A stretch of 64,000 nt of DNA from Acetobacteraceae bacterium (GCA_021732665.1 JAKFUL010000023.1:1-64000), one strand, 5' to 3'; numbered from the stretch's first letter, positions 11,488 to 21,047 are shown. A program made the numbers and translations. The notes: generated by a model from the letters alone, not told the origin.

Positions 11488-12434
11488 CAGCCGGTGGCCA
11501 GGCCCAGGCGACGGACGCGCGCCTCCTCCTCATCGGCGGTGCGCAGGATGAAGGCGGCGTAGTCCTCGGAGTTCAGGTATTCCAGCGGCTGGTCCAGCCG
11601 CGCCAGGGTGGCGATATGCGCCGGGTCATGCGCGGCCACGCGAAAACCGTCATGCAGCGCGCGCACGATGGCCGGCTCCATCCCCAGCGGCCCGACCACG
11701 CCATAGGGCGAGGTGACGACCATGTCGCGATAGCCGAGTTCCCCCAGCGTCGGCACCTCGGGCAGCTTGGGCGAGCGGTTGCGCGACCAGACGTTGAGCG
11801 CGCGCAACCGCTCCTCGGCGATCAGTTGCAACGTGCCAGAACCGGTGCCCGAGGCCTCGATATGCCCGCCCAGCAGCGCCGGCACCGCATCGCCCTCGCC
11901 GCGGAAGGGGACGTGGGTGAGGTTGATGTTCTCGCGTTCCGCCAGATCGACCAGGGTGAGATGCGGCGTGCCATTGGCGCCGGTATTGCCCATGCGCACC
12001 TGGCCCGGCCTGGCGCGCGCATCGGCCACCAGATCGGCCCATGTGCGATAGGGTGATTCGGCCCGCACGCAGACCATGAACAGATAGCCGGTGAGGTGGA
12101 TGATGGGGGTGAAATCGGTGCGCGGATTGAAGCTCATGCGCTGCATGAAGGGCAGGCGGATGGCGGGGAGGGCGAATTGCGCCAGGGTGTAGCCATCCGG
12201 CCTGGCGTTGCGCATGTTGGCGGCCGGCAGGGTGCCGCCGCCGCCCGGGCGGTTCTCAACCTGCACGGTCTGGCCCATCACCCGGCTGGCGGCCTCACAG
12301 AAACTGCGCATCTGCACATCGGTGGCGCCTCCCGGTGGGAAGCTGATCTGGATGGTGATGGTGCGGCTGGGGAAGGGCGCCTGCGCCAGGGCGGGGGTTG
12401 CCAAGGCGGTGGCGAGGAGGGCGCGGCGGTTCAT
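11487..12434 (-). CDS. TctC/Bug-family periplasmic solute-binding protein
   Basis: The 315-residue precursor has a short signal peptide ending in ALAQA at about residue 18. The Bug-family N-terminal pattern follows: RTITIQISFPPGGATDVQMR, then ENRPGGGGTLPAAN. Such receptors bind carboxylates or amides in the periplasm; TctC delivers citrate to the TctAB transporter. No tctA or tctB gene is adjacent, so this is an orphan receptor with unknown ligand. It is translationally coupled to the downstream dienoyl-CoA-reductase-like SDR, which hints at an organic-acid or fatty-acid-derived ligand. It is one of four Bug proteins in the window. Confidence 0.88.
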   Translation of the reverse strand: MNRRALLATALATPALAQAPFPSRTITIQISFPPGGATDVQMRSFCEAASRVMGQTVQVENRPGGGGTLPAANMRNARPDGYTLAQFALPAIRLPFMQRMSFNPRTDFTPIIHLTGYLFMVCVRAESPYRTWADLVADARARPGQVRMGNTGANGTPHLTLVDLAERENINLTHVPFRGEGDAVPALLGGHIEASGTGSGTLQLIAEERLRALNVWSRNRSPKLPEVPTLGELGYRDMVVTSPYGVVGPLGMEPAIVRALHDGFRVAAHDPAHIATLARLDQPLEYLNSEDYAAFILRTADEEEARVRRLGLATG

Positions 12435-12505
12435 CGGTCGTTTCCTTGGGTGGTCTTGTCGTTGGGCGGTATGTTGGCATGGCCGGCGCGTTGGAGGAAC
12501 AGAAT

Positions 12506-12829
12506 ATGACCGAAGCCGCGGCGCCGATCGCCAGCCGCATCTTCGAGGTGGATGGCGAAGCGGCCTTCCACGTGCACGTCCATGTACCGGTGCTGGAGCC
12601 AGACGGCATCACCTGGCGTTGCAGCTATCGGCTCGATGGCCCGCTGACGAAGCGCTGGCGCTACGCGCTGGGCGATGATTCGATGCAGGCGCTGGTGTTG
12701 GCGTTGCAGATCATTTCCGTCGAGCTTGAGCTTTGCGAGGAGAACCGAGCCGGACGGCTGGGCTACTTCGCCGAGCCAGGCGATTTCGGCTTTCCCGCCA
12801 TGCCGCTGCCTAAAGCGTCCGCGCGATGA
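12506..12829 (+). CDS. small conserved hypothetical protein (DUF6968-like)
   Basis: This is a 107-residue soluble protein without a signal peptide or membrane segment. It has a run of His-Val alternation (FHVHVHVPV) and the sequence RWRYALGDDSMQALVLALQ, which resembles small proteins grouped as DUF6968; the match is from memory. The ATG at 12506 is chosen because GGAGGA (12493-12498) sits 7 bases upstream; an ATG at 12479 lacks such a site. It is divergent from the Bug gene (71 bases apart), and its 3' end overlaps the convergent acyl-CoA dehydrogenase by 20 bases. Function unknown. Confidence 0.7.
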   Translation: MTEAAAPIASRIFEVDGEAAFHVHVHVPVLEPDGITWRCSYRLDGPLTKRWRYALGDDSMQALVLALQIISVELELCEENRAGRLGYFAEPGDFGFPAMPLPKASAR

Positions 12830-13964
12830 TTTCCTTCATCACCTCGCTTGATCCGCCATAGATCCGCCCGACCCGCGCATCCGCCCAGGCCCGGCCGATC
12901 TCGTATTCCGCCATATAGCCATAGCCGCCATGAATCTGCAGGAACTGGTCCAGCAGCCGGTTCTGCATCTCCGTGCCCAGCAGCTTGGCCGCCGCCGCAT
13001 CCTCGGCCGAAAGCCCGCCCGCCATGTGCCGGGCGATGCAGTCATCCAGATAGACCCGGAACATTCCGATCTCCGCCTTGGCGCTGGCGAGCGTGAAGCG
13101 ATGGGTCTGGAAATCGAACACCGGCTGGCCGAACACTTTTCGCTCGCGCGCGTACTCGATGGTCTTCGCCAGCATCGCCTCCATCGAGATGCCGGCGCGT
13201 ATCGCGATGATCAGCCGCTCCTGCGGCAGCTGGTGCATGAGCTGGTAGAATCCGCGGTTTTCCTCGCCCAGAAGGTTGTCCATGGGTACGCGAACATCAT
13301 CGAAGAACAGCTCAGACGTATCCTGCGCGTGCAGGCCGATCTTCTCCAGGTTGCGGCCTTTGGTGAAGCCGGGCGTGCCTTCCTCGACCGCGATCAGCGA
13401 AATGCCGCGCCGCCCCGCCTCCGGATCGGTCTTGCAGCAGACCACGACGATGCCGGCATTCTGGCCCGAACTGATGAAGGTCTTCGAGCCGTTGATCACC
13501 CAATGCCCGCCCTCGCGCCGAGCGGTGGTGCGCATGGCCTTGAGGTCGCTGCCCATGCCCGGCTCGGTCATCGCGATCGCCGTGATCATCTCGCCCGAGG
13601 CCATCTTCGGCAGCCATTCGGCCTTCCTCGCCGGGCTGGCATAGGCGGCGAAATAGGGCACCACGATGTCGCTGTGCAGCTGGAAGGCGACGCCCGAGGC
13701 ATTCACCCGCGCCAGCTCCTCCAGCACCACCGCGGCATGACCGAAATCGCCCCCGCCGCCGCCAAATTCCGGGTCGAGCATGGTGCACAAAAAGCCCTGC
13801 TCGCCAGCCTTGCGCCAGAGTTCGCGGGGGACGATGCCGTCATGCTCCCATTGCCGGTGGAAGGGCACGATTTCGCTGTTCACGAAGCGCCTGACCTGGG
13901 TGCGGAACATCTCGTGTTCCGCGGTGAAGACCGTGCGGGCGCGGGAAGGCGGATGGGTGTCCAT
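12810..13964 (-). CDS. acyl-CoA dehydrogenase, long-chain type
   Basis: The 384-residue flavoenzyme introduces the alpha-beta double bond into acyl-CoA, passing electrons to ETF. Signatures include AMTEPGMGSDLKAM, WVINGSKTFISSG, and near the C-terminus QIHGGYGYMAEYEIGRAWAD and YGGSSEVMKEIIAR. The C-terminal site that carries the catalytic Glu in medium-chain enzymes is Gly here (YGG). A Glu occurs in LPQERLIIA, the position of the catalytic base in mammalian long-chain enzymes, so this is the LCAD-like subtype. It is the last gene of an operon, 3 bases after the CaiB/BaiF gene. The physiological substrate is not evident. Confidence 0.9.
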   Translation of the reverse strand: MDTHPPSRARTVFTAEHEMFRTQVRRFVNSEIVPFHRQWEHDGIVPRELWRKAGEQGFLCTMLDPEFGGGGGDFGHAAVVLEELARVNASGVAFQLHSDIVVPYFAAYASPARKAEWLPKMASGEMITAIAMTEPGMGSDLKAMRTTARREGGHWVINGSKTFISSGQNAGIVVVCCKTDPEAGRRGISLIAVEEGTPGFTKGRNLEKIGLHAQDTSELFFDDVRVPMDNLLGEENRGFYQLMHQLPQERLIIAIRAGISMEAMLAKTIEYARERKVFGQPVFDFQTHRFTLASAKAEIGMFRVYLDDCIARHMAGGLSAEDAAAAKLLGTEMQNRLLDQFLQIHGGYGYMAEYEIGRAWADARVGRIYGGSSEVMKEIIARTL

Positions 13965-13967
13965 GGC

Positions 13968-15080
13968 TCAGTCCTCGGTCAATGCGGCGATTTCGGCTTC
14001 GGAAAACCCGGCCTCGCGCAGGAAGGATTGCGTGTGTTCGCCGCGCAGCGCGGCCGGTGCGCCGGGCCCGGATGGGCTGGCCGAAAACCGCGGCGCCGGG
14101 GCGGGCTGGATCACCCCGTCGCGCTCGAAGAAGGTGCCGCGGGCGACATTGTGCGGATGCGCCGGCGCCTCGGCCATGCTCAGCACCGGCGCCACGCAGG
14201 CATCGCTGCCCTCGAAGATCGCGGCCCATTCGTCGCGCCCGCGGGTCAGCAGCGCGGCGGCGATGCGGGCGCGCAGGGCTGGCCATTGGGCGGCCTCGGC
14301 CCGGCCGGAAAAATCCGCCTCCGACAACCCCAGAAGCTGGATGAACCGCGCGAAAAACTGCGGCTCGATCGGCCCGACCGCGAGAAACCCGCCGCAGGCG
14401 CAGCGATAGGTGCCATAGAAGGGCGCGCCGCCATCGAGGAAATTGCCGCCGCGCGGCGCGCCCCAGCGGTCGGCCGCGCGCATGCCATAGATCGGCGCCA
14501 TCAATTGCGCCGCCCCATCGCTCATCGCGGCGTCCACGACCTGGCCGACCCCTGTGCGTTGGGCGTGCAGCAGGGCGGCCAACAGCCCCATGGCCAGCAG
14601 CATGCCGCCGCCGCCGTAATCGCCGACCAGGTTGAGCGGCGGCACCGGCGCGTCCTTCGTGCCGATCGCGTCCAGCGCGCCGGAGATGGCGATATAGTTG
14701 ATGTCATGCCCCGCCGTCGGCGCCAGCGGGCCGGTCTGCCCCCAGCCCGTCATCCGGCCGTAGACCAGGCGGGGGTTTTTCGCGTGGCAGATCTCCGGGC
14801 CCAGGCCCAGCCGCTCCATCACCCCCGGCCGGAAACCCTCGATCAGCGCGTCCGCACCCTCGACCATCCGCAGCACGGCTTCGATGCTGGCCGGGCGCTT
14901 GAGGTCGAGCGCGATGGAACGCCGCCCCCGCCCCGTCACATCGCGTGCCGAGCCCGGTGGGCCTTCCCTGCGGTCGATCCGCACCACATCGGCGCCCATA
15001 TCGGCCAGCAGCATGCCGCAGAACGGCCCGGGGCCGATGCCCGCCATTTCCAGCACCCGCAGGCCGGCCAGCGGTCCCAT
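13968..15080 (-). CDS. CaiB/BaiF-family CoA-transferase
   Basis: The 370-residue protein begins [35 protein letters not shown], the standard opening of class III CoA-transferases and alpha-methylacyl-CoA racemases. [14 protein letters not shown] and [14 protein letters not shown] follow. The opening and the length of about 370 fit alpha-methylacyl-CoA racemase slightly better than formyl- or succinyl-CoA transferases. The product would move CoA between acids or epimerise 2-methylacyl-CoA, feeding the acyl-CoA dehydrogenase encoded next. It sits 28 bases after the 3-hydroxyacyl-CoA dehydrogenase gene, giving a three-gene fatty or branched acyl-CoA operon. Precise reaction unresolved. Confidence 0.87.
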   Translation of the reverse strand: MGPLAGLRVLEMAGIGPGPFCGMLLADMGADVVRIDRREGPPGSARDVTGRGRRSIALDLKRPASIEAVLRMVEGADALIEGFRPGVMERLGLGPEICHAKNPRLVYGRMTGWGQTGPLAPTAGHDINYIAISGALDAIGTKDAPVPPLNLVGDYGGGGMLLAMGLLAALLHAQRTGVGQVVDAAMSDGAAQLMAPIYGMRAADRWGAPRGGNFLDGGAPFYGTYRCACGGFLAVGPIEPQFFARFIQLLGLSEADFSGRAEAAQWPALRARIAAALLTRGRDEWAAIFEGSDACVAPVLSMAEAPAHPHNVARGTFFERDGVIQPAPAPRFSASPSGPGAPAALRGEHTQSFLREAGFSEAEIAALTED

Positions 15081-15108
15081 GGCGTTTTCCTCTTCCCCGG
15101 GGGTGAGC

Positions 15109-16032
15109 CTAGCGCTTCGCCTTATGCGCCACCAGCGCCATCAATTCGCGGTCGCGCCAGGCCGCGCGCTCGCCCAGCGCCCCCAGCGGCAGAAGGGCAC
15201 GACGTTCGCCGGAAACCCGGGCCACCGTCTCGGCATCGTAGTGATAGGGCGGCATTTCCTCCGTCAACTGGCCCAGCAACGGGCCGTAGCGCTGGGCATA
15301 GTCGAGAATACCGCCCGGCGCGTTCAGCTCGCAGGTCTCGAACGGCCCCATGAAGGCCCAGCGCAGGCCCAGGCCATGCTTCACGCAGGCATCGACATCC
15401 TCGACGCTCATCACGCCGTCGCGCACCATCCGGAACGCCTCGGCCACCAGCGCGGCCTGCAGGCGATTGAGCACGAAGCCCTTTGTTTCCTTGTGCGCGA
15501 CCACCGGCACCTGCTTCACGCTGTCCATCAGCGCGCGGGCGCGGGCGATCACCTCAGGGCTGGTCCAGGGCGCGCCGACCAGTTCCACGAGAGGCACCAG
15601 ATAGGGCGGGTTGACGGGGTGGGCGACCAGGCAACGGGCGCGTCCCGCCAGCTTCTCGGTGAAGGCGCTGGCCGGGATGCCGGAGGTGGAGGAGGCCAGG
15701 ATCACCTCGGGCGGGCAAAGCCGGTCCATCTCGGCGAAGAGGGCGAGCTTGGGGTCCAGCCGCTCCGGCCCGTTCTCCTGCACATAGGCGGCACCTTCCA
15801 GGCATTCGGCCATATCCGCCGCCGCGGTGATGCGCGCGGCGACCTCGGCCGGCGTCTCGGCCAGCAGCCCGGCGGCCTGCAGATCGCCCAGGCGTTCCTC
15901 GATGATGTCCAGCGCGGCCGCGGCCGCGCGCGGCTCGGCATCCCAGATGCGGACGGGGTGGCCGGCGCGGGCGAAGACCATCGCCCAGGAACGCCCGATC
16001 AGGCCGGTGCCGATGATGGCGATCTGTTGCAT
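15109..16032 (-). CDS. 3-hydroxyacyl-CoA dehydrogenase family protein
   Basis: The 307-residue protein opens with an NAD-binding Rossmann motif, [19 protein letters not shown], and has the family motifs [15 protein letters not shown] and [14 protein letters not shown]. The His in AHPVNPP and the Asn of RLQAAL-type segments match the catalytic region. The single catalytic and C-terminal domain layout resembles lambda-crystallin / L-gulonate 3-dehydrogenase and carnitine dehydrogenase rather than a multifunctional FadB. The ATG at 16032 puts the Rossmann loop at residue 6; the reading frame upstream is not homologous. It is first in an operon with CaiB/BaiF and acyl-CoA dehydrogenase genes. The substrate could be a 3-hydroxyacyl-CoA or a free 3-hydroxy acid. 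Confidence 0.85.
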   Translation of the reverse strand: MQQIAIIGTGLIGRSWAMVFARAGHPVRIWDAEPRAAAAALDIIEERLGDLQAAGLLAETPAEVAARITAAADMAECLEGAAYVQENGPERLDPKLALFAEMDRLCPPEVILASSTSGIPASAFTEKLAGRARCLVAHPVNPPYLVPLVELVGAPWTSPEVIARARALMDSVKQVPVVAHKETKGFVLNRLQAALVAEAFRMVRDGVMSVEDVDACVKHGLGLRWAFMGPFETCELNAPGGILDYAQRYGPLLGQLTEEMPPYHYDAETVARVSGERRALLPLGALGERAAWRDRELMALVAHKAKR

Positions 16033-16147
16033 GCCGCTTGCTCCCTGTTTTGCCGCCAGCTTCGCGCAGCGCCGCCGATCTGCAAAGCATCGCCGGGTTT
16101 TCGCCGCCGAGGCTTGATTGCGCCCGACAAAACGCGATCTATCGGCC

Positions 16148-16336
16148 ATGCCAACCCGACACGAATGGAAATCCGAGCGGCGCGAGGGCCGCCACGCCCG
16201 GCGCGAGGCGCGCGCCATGGCCCTGGCCCGCCCGCTGCTGCCGGACATGCCCCGGCCGGCGCGGTATTTCCTGGGCCTGGGTTTGCTGTTCCTGTGCCTG
16301 TGGCTGCCGGCCTTCGCCACCCTGTTCCGGCCATGA
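16148..16336 (+). CDS. small single-span membrane protein
   Basis: This 62-residue protein has a strongly basic N-terminal half (many Arg and Lys, residues 1-30) and one hydrophobic span at about residues 41-58 (FLGLGLLFLCLWLPAFA). The orientation rule suggests a cytoplasmic N-terminus. I do not recognise the family. Its stop overlaps the ATG of the XpaC-like gene (ATGA), which continues into telA, so it probably belongs to that operon. A TTG ten codons upstream (16118) is possible but has no better ribosome site. Confidence 0.6.
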   Translation: MPTRHEWKSERREGRHARREARAMALARPLLPDMPRPARYFLGLGLLFLCLWLPAFATLFRP

Positions 16337-17070
16337 GGTCGCGCTTCCACGGCTTTCGCGTCTGGCTGCTGGTGGCCTTTGCCTGGCCGCTGCTGCTGAA
16401 GCTGCCCATCGCCATCCTGTTGCTGCAAGGCCGGGGCCTGCTCGCGGCCTTGCTGGGGATCGGCCTGCTGGCGCTGGCGGGCATCCGCATGCAGCGCGGT
16501 CGCGCCGGCGACGCCCGGCGTGGCGCGGTGCTGTTCGGTGTCGCCGCCGGGCTGGTGGCGGGGCTTGGCGCCCAGCTCTGGCCGCCGGTGGCGGTGGCCA
16601 TGGGGATCGGCGCCTGGGCCGGCGCCCGCCTGCTGACCGACGACCTGCCGGAGACCGCGCCGCCGCCCGAACCGGTCGCCCCGGTCGCGATCCCGGCACC
16701 CTTGCAGGAGGTTGAGAACCGGCTGGAGGGCGTGCGCGCCAGGCTGGGCACAGGCTCGCCCCCGCTGCCGCTGAAGGCGGAGATCCGCGACACCACCGAG
16801 GCGCTGGAGAATCTGCTGCGCGAGATCGCGACCCGGCCCGACCGCATCCCCGAGGCCAGGCGCTTCCTCGCCATGCAACTCGACGGGCTCGATCGCATCG
16901 TGCAGCGGCTGCAAAACGGTGCCGAGCCGCCGGCGAGCCTCGCCCCCCTGCTGGACGGGATCGCCGATGCCGCCGATGACTGGCGTGCGCGACTGAAGGC
17001 CTCCGAGACCGAGGCGCTGGATATCCAGGTGAAGGTGATGGCCGACAGGCTGCGCCAGGAAGGACGTTGA
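16333..17070 (+). CDS. XpaC-like membrane protein
   Basis: The 245-residue protein has three or four hydrophobic segments in the first 100 residues, then a Pro/Ala linker. A soluble, probably helical C-terminal domain (about 115-245) contains EIRDTTEALENLLREIATRPDRIPEARRFL. The pairing with TelA immediately downstream, and the helical domain with a conserved pattern around the Pro-Asp, match the XpaC family (named for 5-bromo-4-chloroindolyl phosphate hydrolysis in Bacillus). The XpaC-TelA pair is a recurrent gene couple whose molecular role is poorly defined but linked to envelope stress and toxic-anion tolerance. The assignment rests mainly on context and is moderate. Confidence 0.65.
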   Translation: MRSRFHGFRVWLLVAFAWPLLLKLPIAILLLQGRGLLAALLGIGLLALAGIRMQRGRAGDARRGAVLFGVAAGLVAGLGAQLWPPVAVAMGIGAWAGARLLTDDLPETAPPPEPVAPVAIPAPLQEVENRLEGVRARLGTGSPPLPLKAEIRDTTEALENLLREIATRPDRIPEARRFLAMQLDGLDRIVQRLQNGAEPPASLAPLLDGIADAADDWRARLKASETEALDIQVKVMADRLRQEGR

Positions 17071-18164
17071 TGAGCGAGATAGCCCGCGCCACTGAGCCCG
17101 CCCCCCTGGCCCCCGGCATGACGGCGGAACGCCAGGCGGAAATCGAACGCCTGGCCGGCGCCATCGACCTGGCCGAGCCCGGTTCCATCCTGCGTTTCGG
17201 CGCCGCCACGCAGACGCGGGCGCAGGAAGCGGCCGACGCGATGCTGGAGGGTGCGAAGAGCCACGAGGCCGGCGAGGCCGGCGCCAGCCTGCAAACCATG
17301 CTGGGCCAGCTCAGAGGCTTCGACGTCACCAAACTCGCGGAAAAGCCGAATTTCATCGGCCGGCTGCTCGGCGGCGCGCGGGCGAAGGTCGGCACCATCG
17401 TGATGCGCTACGAGACGGTGCGCGACCAGATCCAGAGCATCGGCGACAAGCTCGACCGCCACCGCACCGTGCTGCTGGAGGATGTCGAGCGGCTCGACCG
17501 GCTCTATGACGCCACGCTGGAATGGTTCCACAATTTGGCCGACCACATCGCCGCCGGCGAGCTGGTGCTGGCCCGCACCGATGCCCAGACCATCCCCGCC
17601 CTGGTCGCGGCCGCCGAGAATGAGCACGACCCGCTGGCGCCGCAAAAGCTGCGCGACGCCCGGGCCACGCGCGACGATCTGGAGCGCCGGGTGCATGATC
17701 TGCGCCTGACGCGGCAGGTGGCGATGCAGGCGCTGCCGTCCATTCGCCTGATCCAGGAAAACGACAAGGCGCTGGCGGCCAAGATCCACTCCGTGATGGC
17801 CAACACCGTGCCGCTGTGGCGCCAGCAGCTGGCCCAGGCGCTGGCCATCCACCGCATGCGCGAGGCGGGGGCGGCGGTGAAGTCGGCCACCGACCTCACC
17901 AACCAACTGCTCACCGCCAATGCCGAGACGCTGCGCCGCGGCAACATGGAGGCGCGTCGCGAGCTGGAGCGCGGCGTCTTCGACATCGAGGCGGTGAAGC
18001 GCGCCAATGCCGCGCTGATCGGCACGATCGAGGACAGCCTGAAGATCGCCGATGAGGGCCGCGCCGGCCGCGCCTCGGCGGTGCAGGAGCTGGCCAAATG
18101 CGAGGCCGAAATCAGGCGCGCCTTGACATCTGCCAGGGCCAGGGGCCAAGCCGCCACGACTTGA
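17070..18164 (+). CDS. telA: TelA/KlaA-family toxic anion resistance protein
   Basis: The 364-residue, all-helical cytoplasmic protein matches the TelA family: an N-terminal Pro-rich tail, then FGAATQTRAQEAADAML, KPNFIGRLLGGARAKVGTIVMRYETVRDQI and long coiled-coil stretches rich in Glu, Arg and Ala to the C-terminus. Members are associated with tellurite and cell-envelope-drug tolerance, though the mechanism is unclear. The ATG at 17070 overlaps the last base of the upstream stop; a TTG one codon earlier (17067) is a less likely start. It is translationally coupled to the XpaC-like gene and followed 17 bases later by a Bug receptor. Confidence 0.87.
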   Translation: MSEIARATEPAPLAPGMTAERQAEIERLAGAIDLAEPGSILRFGAATQTRAQEAADAMLEGAKSHEAGEAGASLQTMLGQLRGFDVTKLAEKPNFIGRLLGGARAKVGTIVMRYETVRDQIQSIGDKLDRHRTVLLEDVERLDRLYDATLEWFHNLADHIAAGELVLARTDAQTIPALVAAAENEHDPLAPQKLRDARATRDDLERRVHDLRLTRQVAMQALPSIRLIQENDKALAAKIHSVMANTVPLWRQQLAQALAIHRMREAGAAVKSATDLTNQLLTANAETLRRGNMEARRELERGVFDIEAVKRANAALIGTIEDSLKIADEGRAGRASAVQELAKCEAEIRRALTSARARGQAATT

Positions 18165-18181
18165 AGCAATGGGGAAACGTC

Positions 18182-19132
18182 ATGAAGTTCCAACGCCGCG
18201 CCTTGCTGGCTGTGCCGCTGGCCGCACCTGCCCTGGCGCAGAGCGGGCCCATCCGCCTCGTGGTGGGTTTCCCCCCCGGTGGCTCGACGGACCTTGTCGC
18301 GCGGATGCTGCAGCCCGGGCTGAGCGCGATCCTCGGCCACCCCGTGGTGGTGGAAAACCGGCCGGGCGCCTCGGGCGCGCTGGGCGCGCAGCAGGTGGCG
18401 CGTGCCCCGGCCGACGGCAATACCTGGGCCGTGGTCTTCGACACCCATGCGGTCAACCCCTTCCTCATCCCCAATATGGGCTTCGACACGAAGCGCGACC
18501 TGACGCCGATCTGCCTGATCGGCATCGCGCCCAACCTGGTGATGAAGCATCGCAGCCGCCCCTGGGGGGATTTCGCGGCGCTGCTGGCGGCGACCCGGGC
18601 GCGGCCGGACACCATCACCTATGGCACCATCGGCAATGGCAGCCTGGCGCATCTCGCCATGTCGCTCGCCCAGGCAAATGGCAATTTCAAGGTGGTGCAC
18701 GTGCCCTATCGCGGCGGCGGGCCGCTGGTCACCGCCGCCGCCTCGGCCGAGTGCGACCTCTATGTCGCCACCCCCACCGTCTTCGCCGCCATGCTGCGGG
18801 AGGGCACGGTGGTGGCGCTGGCCGCGACCTCGGCGCAGCGCTTCGCGGGCCTGCCGCAGGTGCCCACCCTGGCGGAGCTGGGCGTGCCGGGGGTGGATGC
18901 GCGCGCCTTCTGGGGCGTGCTGGGGCCGGCCAACCTGCCGCCGGCGATCCGCGCCCGCATGGAGGCGGCGGTGCGCGATGTGCTGAACCAGCCGGAGGTG
19001 CGGATGCGACTGACCGAGCAATTGGGGGTGGAGGTGCTGGCCGGGGATGGCGCGGCCTTCGGCACGTTTCTGGATGCGCAGATGGAGGCCTGGGGGCGGG
19101 TGGTGCGGGAGAACAATATCCGGCCGGATTGA
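18182..19132 (+). CDS. TctC/Bug-family periplasmic solute-binding protein
   Basis: The 316-residue precursor starts MKFQRRALLAVPLAAPALAQ, a signal peptide with cleavage after ALAQ. It then shows the Bug pattern IRLVVGFPPGGSTDLVAR and VENRPGASGALGAQQVA, and the mid-protein HVPYRGGGPLVTAA. It would bind an organic acid or similar solute in the periplasm; no tctAB membrane genes are nearby. It lies 17 bases after telA on the same strand and could be carried on that transcript, but I see no functional link. The ATG at 18182 is preferred because upstream in-frame starts would bury the signal peptide. Confidence 0.88.
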   Translation: MKFQRRALLAVPLAAPALAQSGPIRLVVGFPPGGSTDLVARMLQPGLSAILGHPVVVENRPGASGALGAQQVARAPADGNTWAVVFDTHAVNPFLIPNMGFDTKRDLTPICLIGIAPNLVMKHRSRPWGDFAALLAATRARPDTITYGTIGNGSLAHLAMSLAQANGNFKVVHVPYRGGGPLVTAAASAECDLYVATPTVFAAMLREGTVVALAATSAQRFAGLPQVPTLAELGVPGVDARAFWGVLGPANLPPAIRARMEAAVRDVLNQPEVRMRLTEQLGVEVLAGDGAAFGTFLDAQMEAWGRVVRENNIRPD

Positions 19133-19291
19133 TGGCGCTGGATCGGGGCGCTGTTTGCGCCCTTCCTGGCCAAGGGTTATCGCGCCGACGATCTCCATCG
19201 CGGGATCTCCAGGGAGAGCCGCGCAACCCGGGCGATCGCCGCATGCCCGCGAGGCGCGAATTGCCTCGTCGTATCGCGGCCCGCGCGGCCG

Positions 19292-20887
19292 CTATCCGCG
19301 CAAAGCCTTGATCTGCCGGGGGTAGCTGCCCGGATCGACCCGCGCATCCACCAGGCTCGGCCCCGTTATTGCCAGGGCCTGGCCCATCGCCGCGCGGAAC
19401 CCGGCCTCGTCGTCGCAGCGGAAGGCCGCGCCGCCGCAGCCCCGCATGACCTGGGCAAAATCCACCATCGGCCAGTCCAGCCCGCCCGGCGGCAAGGCCC
19501 GCTCACCCTTCTTGATGTCGATCAACGACAGCGTCGCGTCATTGAACACCACCACGGTAAGGTTCACCCCCAACGCCGCCGCGGTGGCCAGCTCGCCCAC
19601 GCACATCAGCAGCCCGCCATCGCCGGTGAAGGCAATCGCGCCGCGCGCGGGGTCGAAGATCGCCGCGGCGATGCCGGCCGGCAGGGCAAAACCCATGCTG
19701 GCCAGGCCGTTGGAGATCAGCAGGTCGCCCGGCTCCTCGGCCTGCCAGAATGTCGTGGCCGGAAACATATGCGCCCCGGCATCGACGGTGACACGCGGGT
19801 GCCGCCCGGCCTCGCGGCAGGCGGCCTGCGCCAGCTCCACCACCGCCTGCGGCGACATGCCGCGATTGCCGCCCGTGCCATTCGCCAGCGCCGCCGCCCA
19901 TGCCGCGCGCGCGGTGGCGATCTCGGCCATGGCCCAATCCCCCGGCGCGCCGGCCAGCCCCGCCAGCGCCAGCCCCACATCGCCATGCAGCGCCGCTATC
20001 GGTGTGACGTAATGCGGCGCGCGCGGCACGCTCGCCACATCGATCACCGGTGCCTGGTAGCGCCAGGGCTGGCTGATGAACTCCACCGGATCGGCGCCGG
20101 CCAGGATGATCAGGTCTGCCTGGGCCAGCAGCGGCGCCTCGGCGGCACCACCGGTGAAGACGCCGCCGAATTGCGGATGGCGGTCCGGCAGCACGCCCTT
20201 GGCCTTGTAGGTGACGAGGACCGGGCAGCCCATCGCCGCGGCCAGGGCGCGCAGCGGCGCCGCGGCGGGCACCGCCTCCAGCCCGGCGATGATGATGGGC
20301 CGGCGCGCCGCCGCCAGCAGGGCCTGGGCAGCGGCCAGCGCCGCGGGCTCGGGCGGGCGTGGCGCCGGGCGGGTGAAGCGCGGTGTCGGCGCGCTTTCGG
20401 CCCGTGCCGCATCGCCCGTCACCTCGATCAGCACCGGGCCCAGCGGCGGCGTCAGCGCGGCATGCAGGGCGGCATGCACCGCCAGGCCGGCGGCGCTCTC
20501 GGCGCGCAGCTGCGCCTTGGTCACCGGCCGCATCAGCCCGGCATGGTCGAAAAACTGGTGGCAGGCGAAGGCGCGCTCACGGGGCGAAAAACCATCGGCC
20601 AGCAGCACCACCGGCGCGCGTTCCAGGCTGGCATTGGCCAGGCCATTGGCGGCGGCGGAAACGCCGGGGCCGCGGGTGGTCAGCACCGGGCAGGGCGCGC
20701 CGCTCAGCTCGGCCATGGCGCCGGCCATGATCGCCGCGCCGGTTTCGGTGCGGGCGAGGTGGAAGGTCATTCCCTCGGCGCGGGCGGCGGCCATCAGGTC
20801 CAGGCTGCTGCCGCCGCCCGGCACGCCGAACATGTGCCTGGCCCCCGCCTGGCGCAGCGCGCCCATCACCGCTTCCGCCCCGTTCAT
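19292..20887 (-). CDS. thiamine-diphosphate-dependent enzyme, acetolactate-synthase-like
   Basis: The 531-residue protein has the three-domain plan of ThDP decarboxylases and synthases. In the N-terminal PYR domain the activating Glu is in RTETGAAIMAGAMAE, followed by TRGPGVSAAANGLANA. A central Rossmann-like domain follows. The C-terminal PP domain has the ThDP/Mg motif GDGGLLMCVGELATA ending in NDATLS. It is shorter than typical IlvB (about 570) and has no small subunit gene nearby, so benzoylformate- or other 2-oxoacid-decarboxylase activity is as likely as acetolactate synthesis. The ATG at 20887 aligns the PYR domain normally. Confidence 0.82.
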   Translation of the reverse strand: MNGAEAVMGALRQAGARHMFGVPGGGSSLDLMAAARAEGMTFHLARTETGAAIMAGAMAELSGAPCPVLTTRGPGVSAAANGLANASLERAPVVLLADGFSPRERAFACHQFFDHAGLMRPVTKAQLRAESAAGLAVHAALHAALTPPLGPVLIEVTGDAARAESAPTPRFTRPAPRPPEPAALAAAQALLAAARRPIIIAGLEAVPAAAPLRALAAAMGCPVLVTYKAKGVLPDRHPQFGGVFTGGAAEAPLLAQADLIILAGADPVEFISQPWRYQAPVIDVASVPRAPHYVTPIAALHGDVGLALAGLAGAPGDWAMAEIATARAAWAAALANGTGGNRGMSPQAVVELAQAACREAGRHPRVTVDAGAHMFPATTFWQAEEPGDLLISNGLASMGFALPAGIAAAIFDPARGAIAFTGDGGLLMCVGELATAAALGVNLTVVVFNDATLSLIDIKKGERALPPGGLDWPMVDFAQVMRGCGGAAFRCDDEAGFRAAMGQALAITGPSLVDARVDPGSYPRQIKALRG

Positions 20888-21047
20888 CCCAGTTCCCCCC
20901 CACCTTACCGGGGCAGGATAGGGCCTTTGCCGCCGCTTTGGGCAGACCCCGCCCGGACGTGGCAGGACGGCCGATGCAACCCGCTTGCCTTGGCCGTGCT
21001 GCCATGCGCCATTGTGGATAAAGGGATGCGGAGTCTCGGGGTTGACG

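Noticed and set aside
12930-15353. 807-codon plus-strand open frame
   Set aside because: It is antisense to acyl-CoA dehydrogenase and CaiB/BaiF genes, has His/Arg/Gly-rich shadow composition, and shows no family motif.
15999-18149. 716-codon minus-strand open frame
   Set aside because: Antisense to the XpaC-like and TelA genes, which have clear motifs and overlapping starts and stops.
19133-19291. short frame after the Bug receptor, starting ATG at 19132
   Set aside because: The 59-codon frame runs into the end of the ThDP gene in antisense and has Arg-rich, shadow-like composition with no ribosome site.
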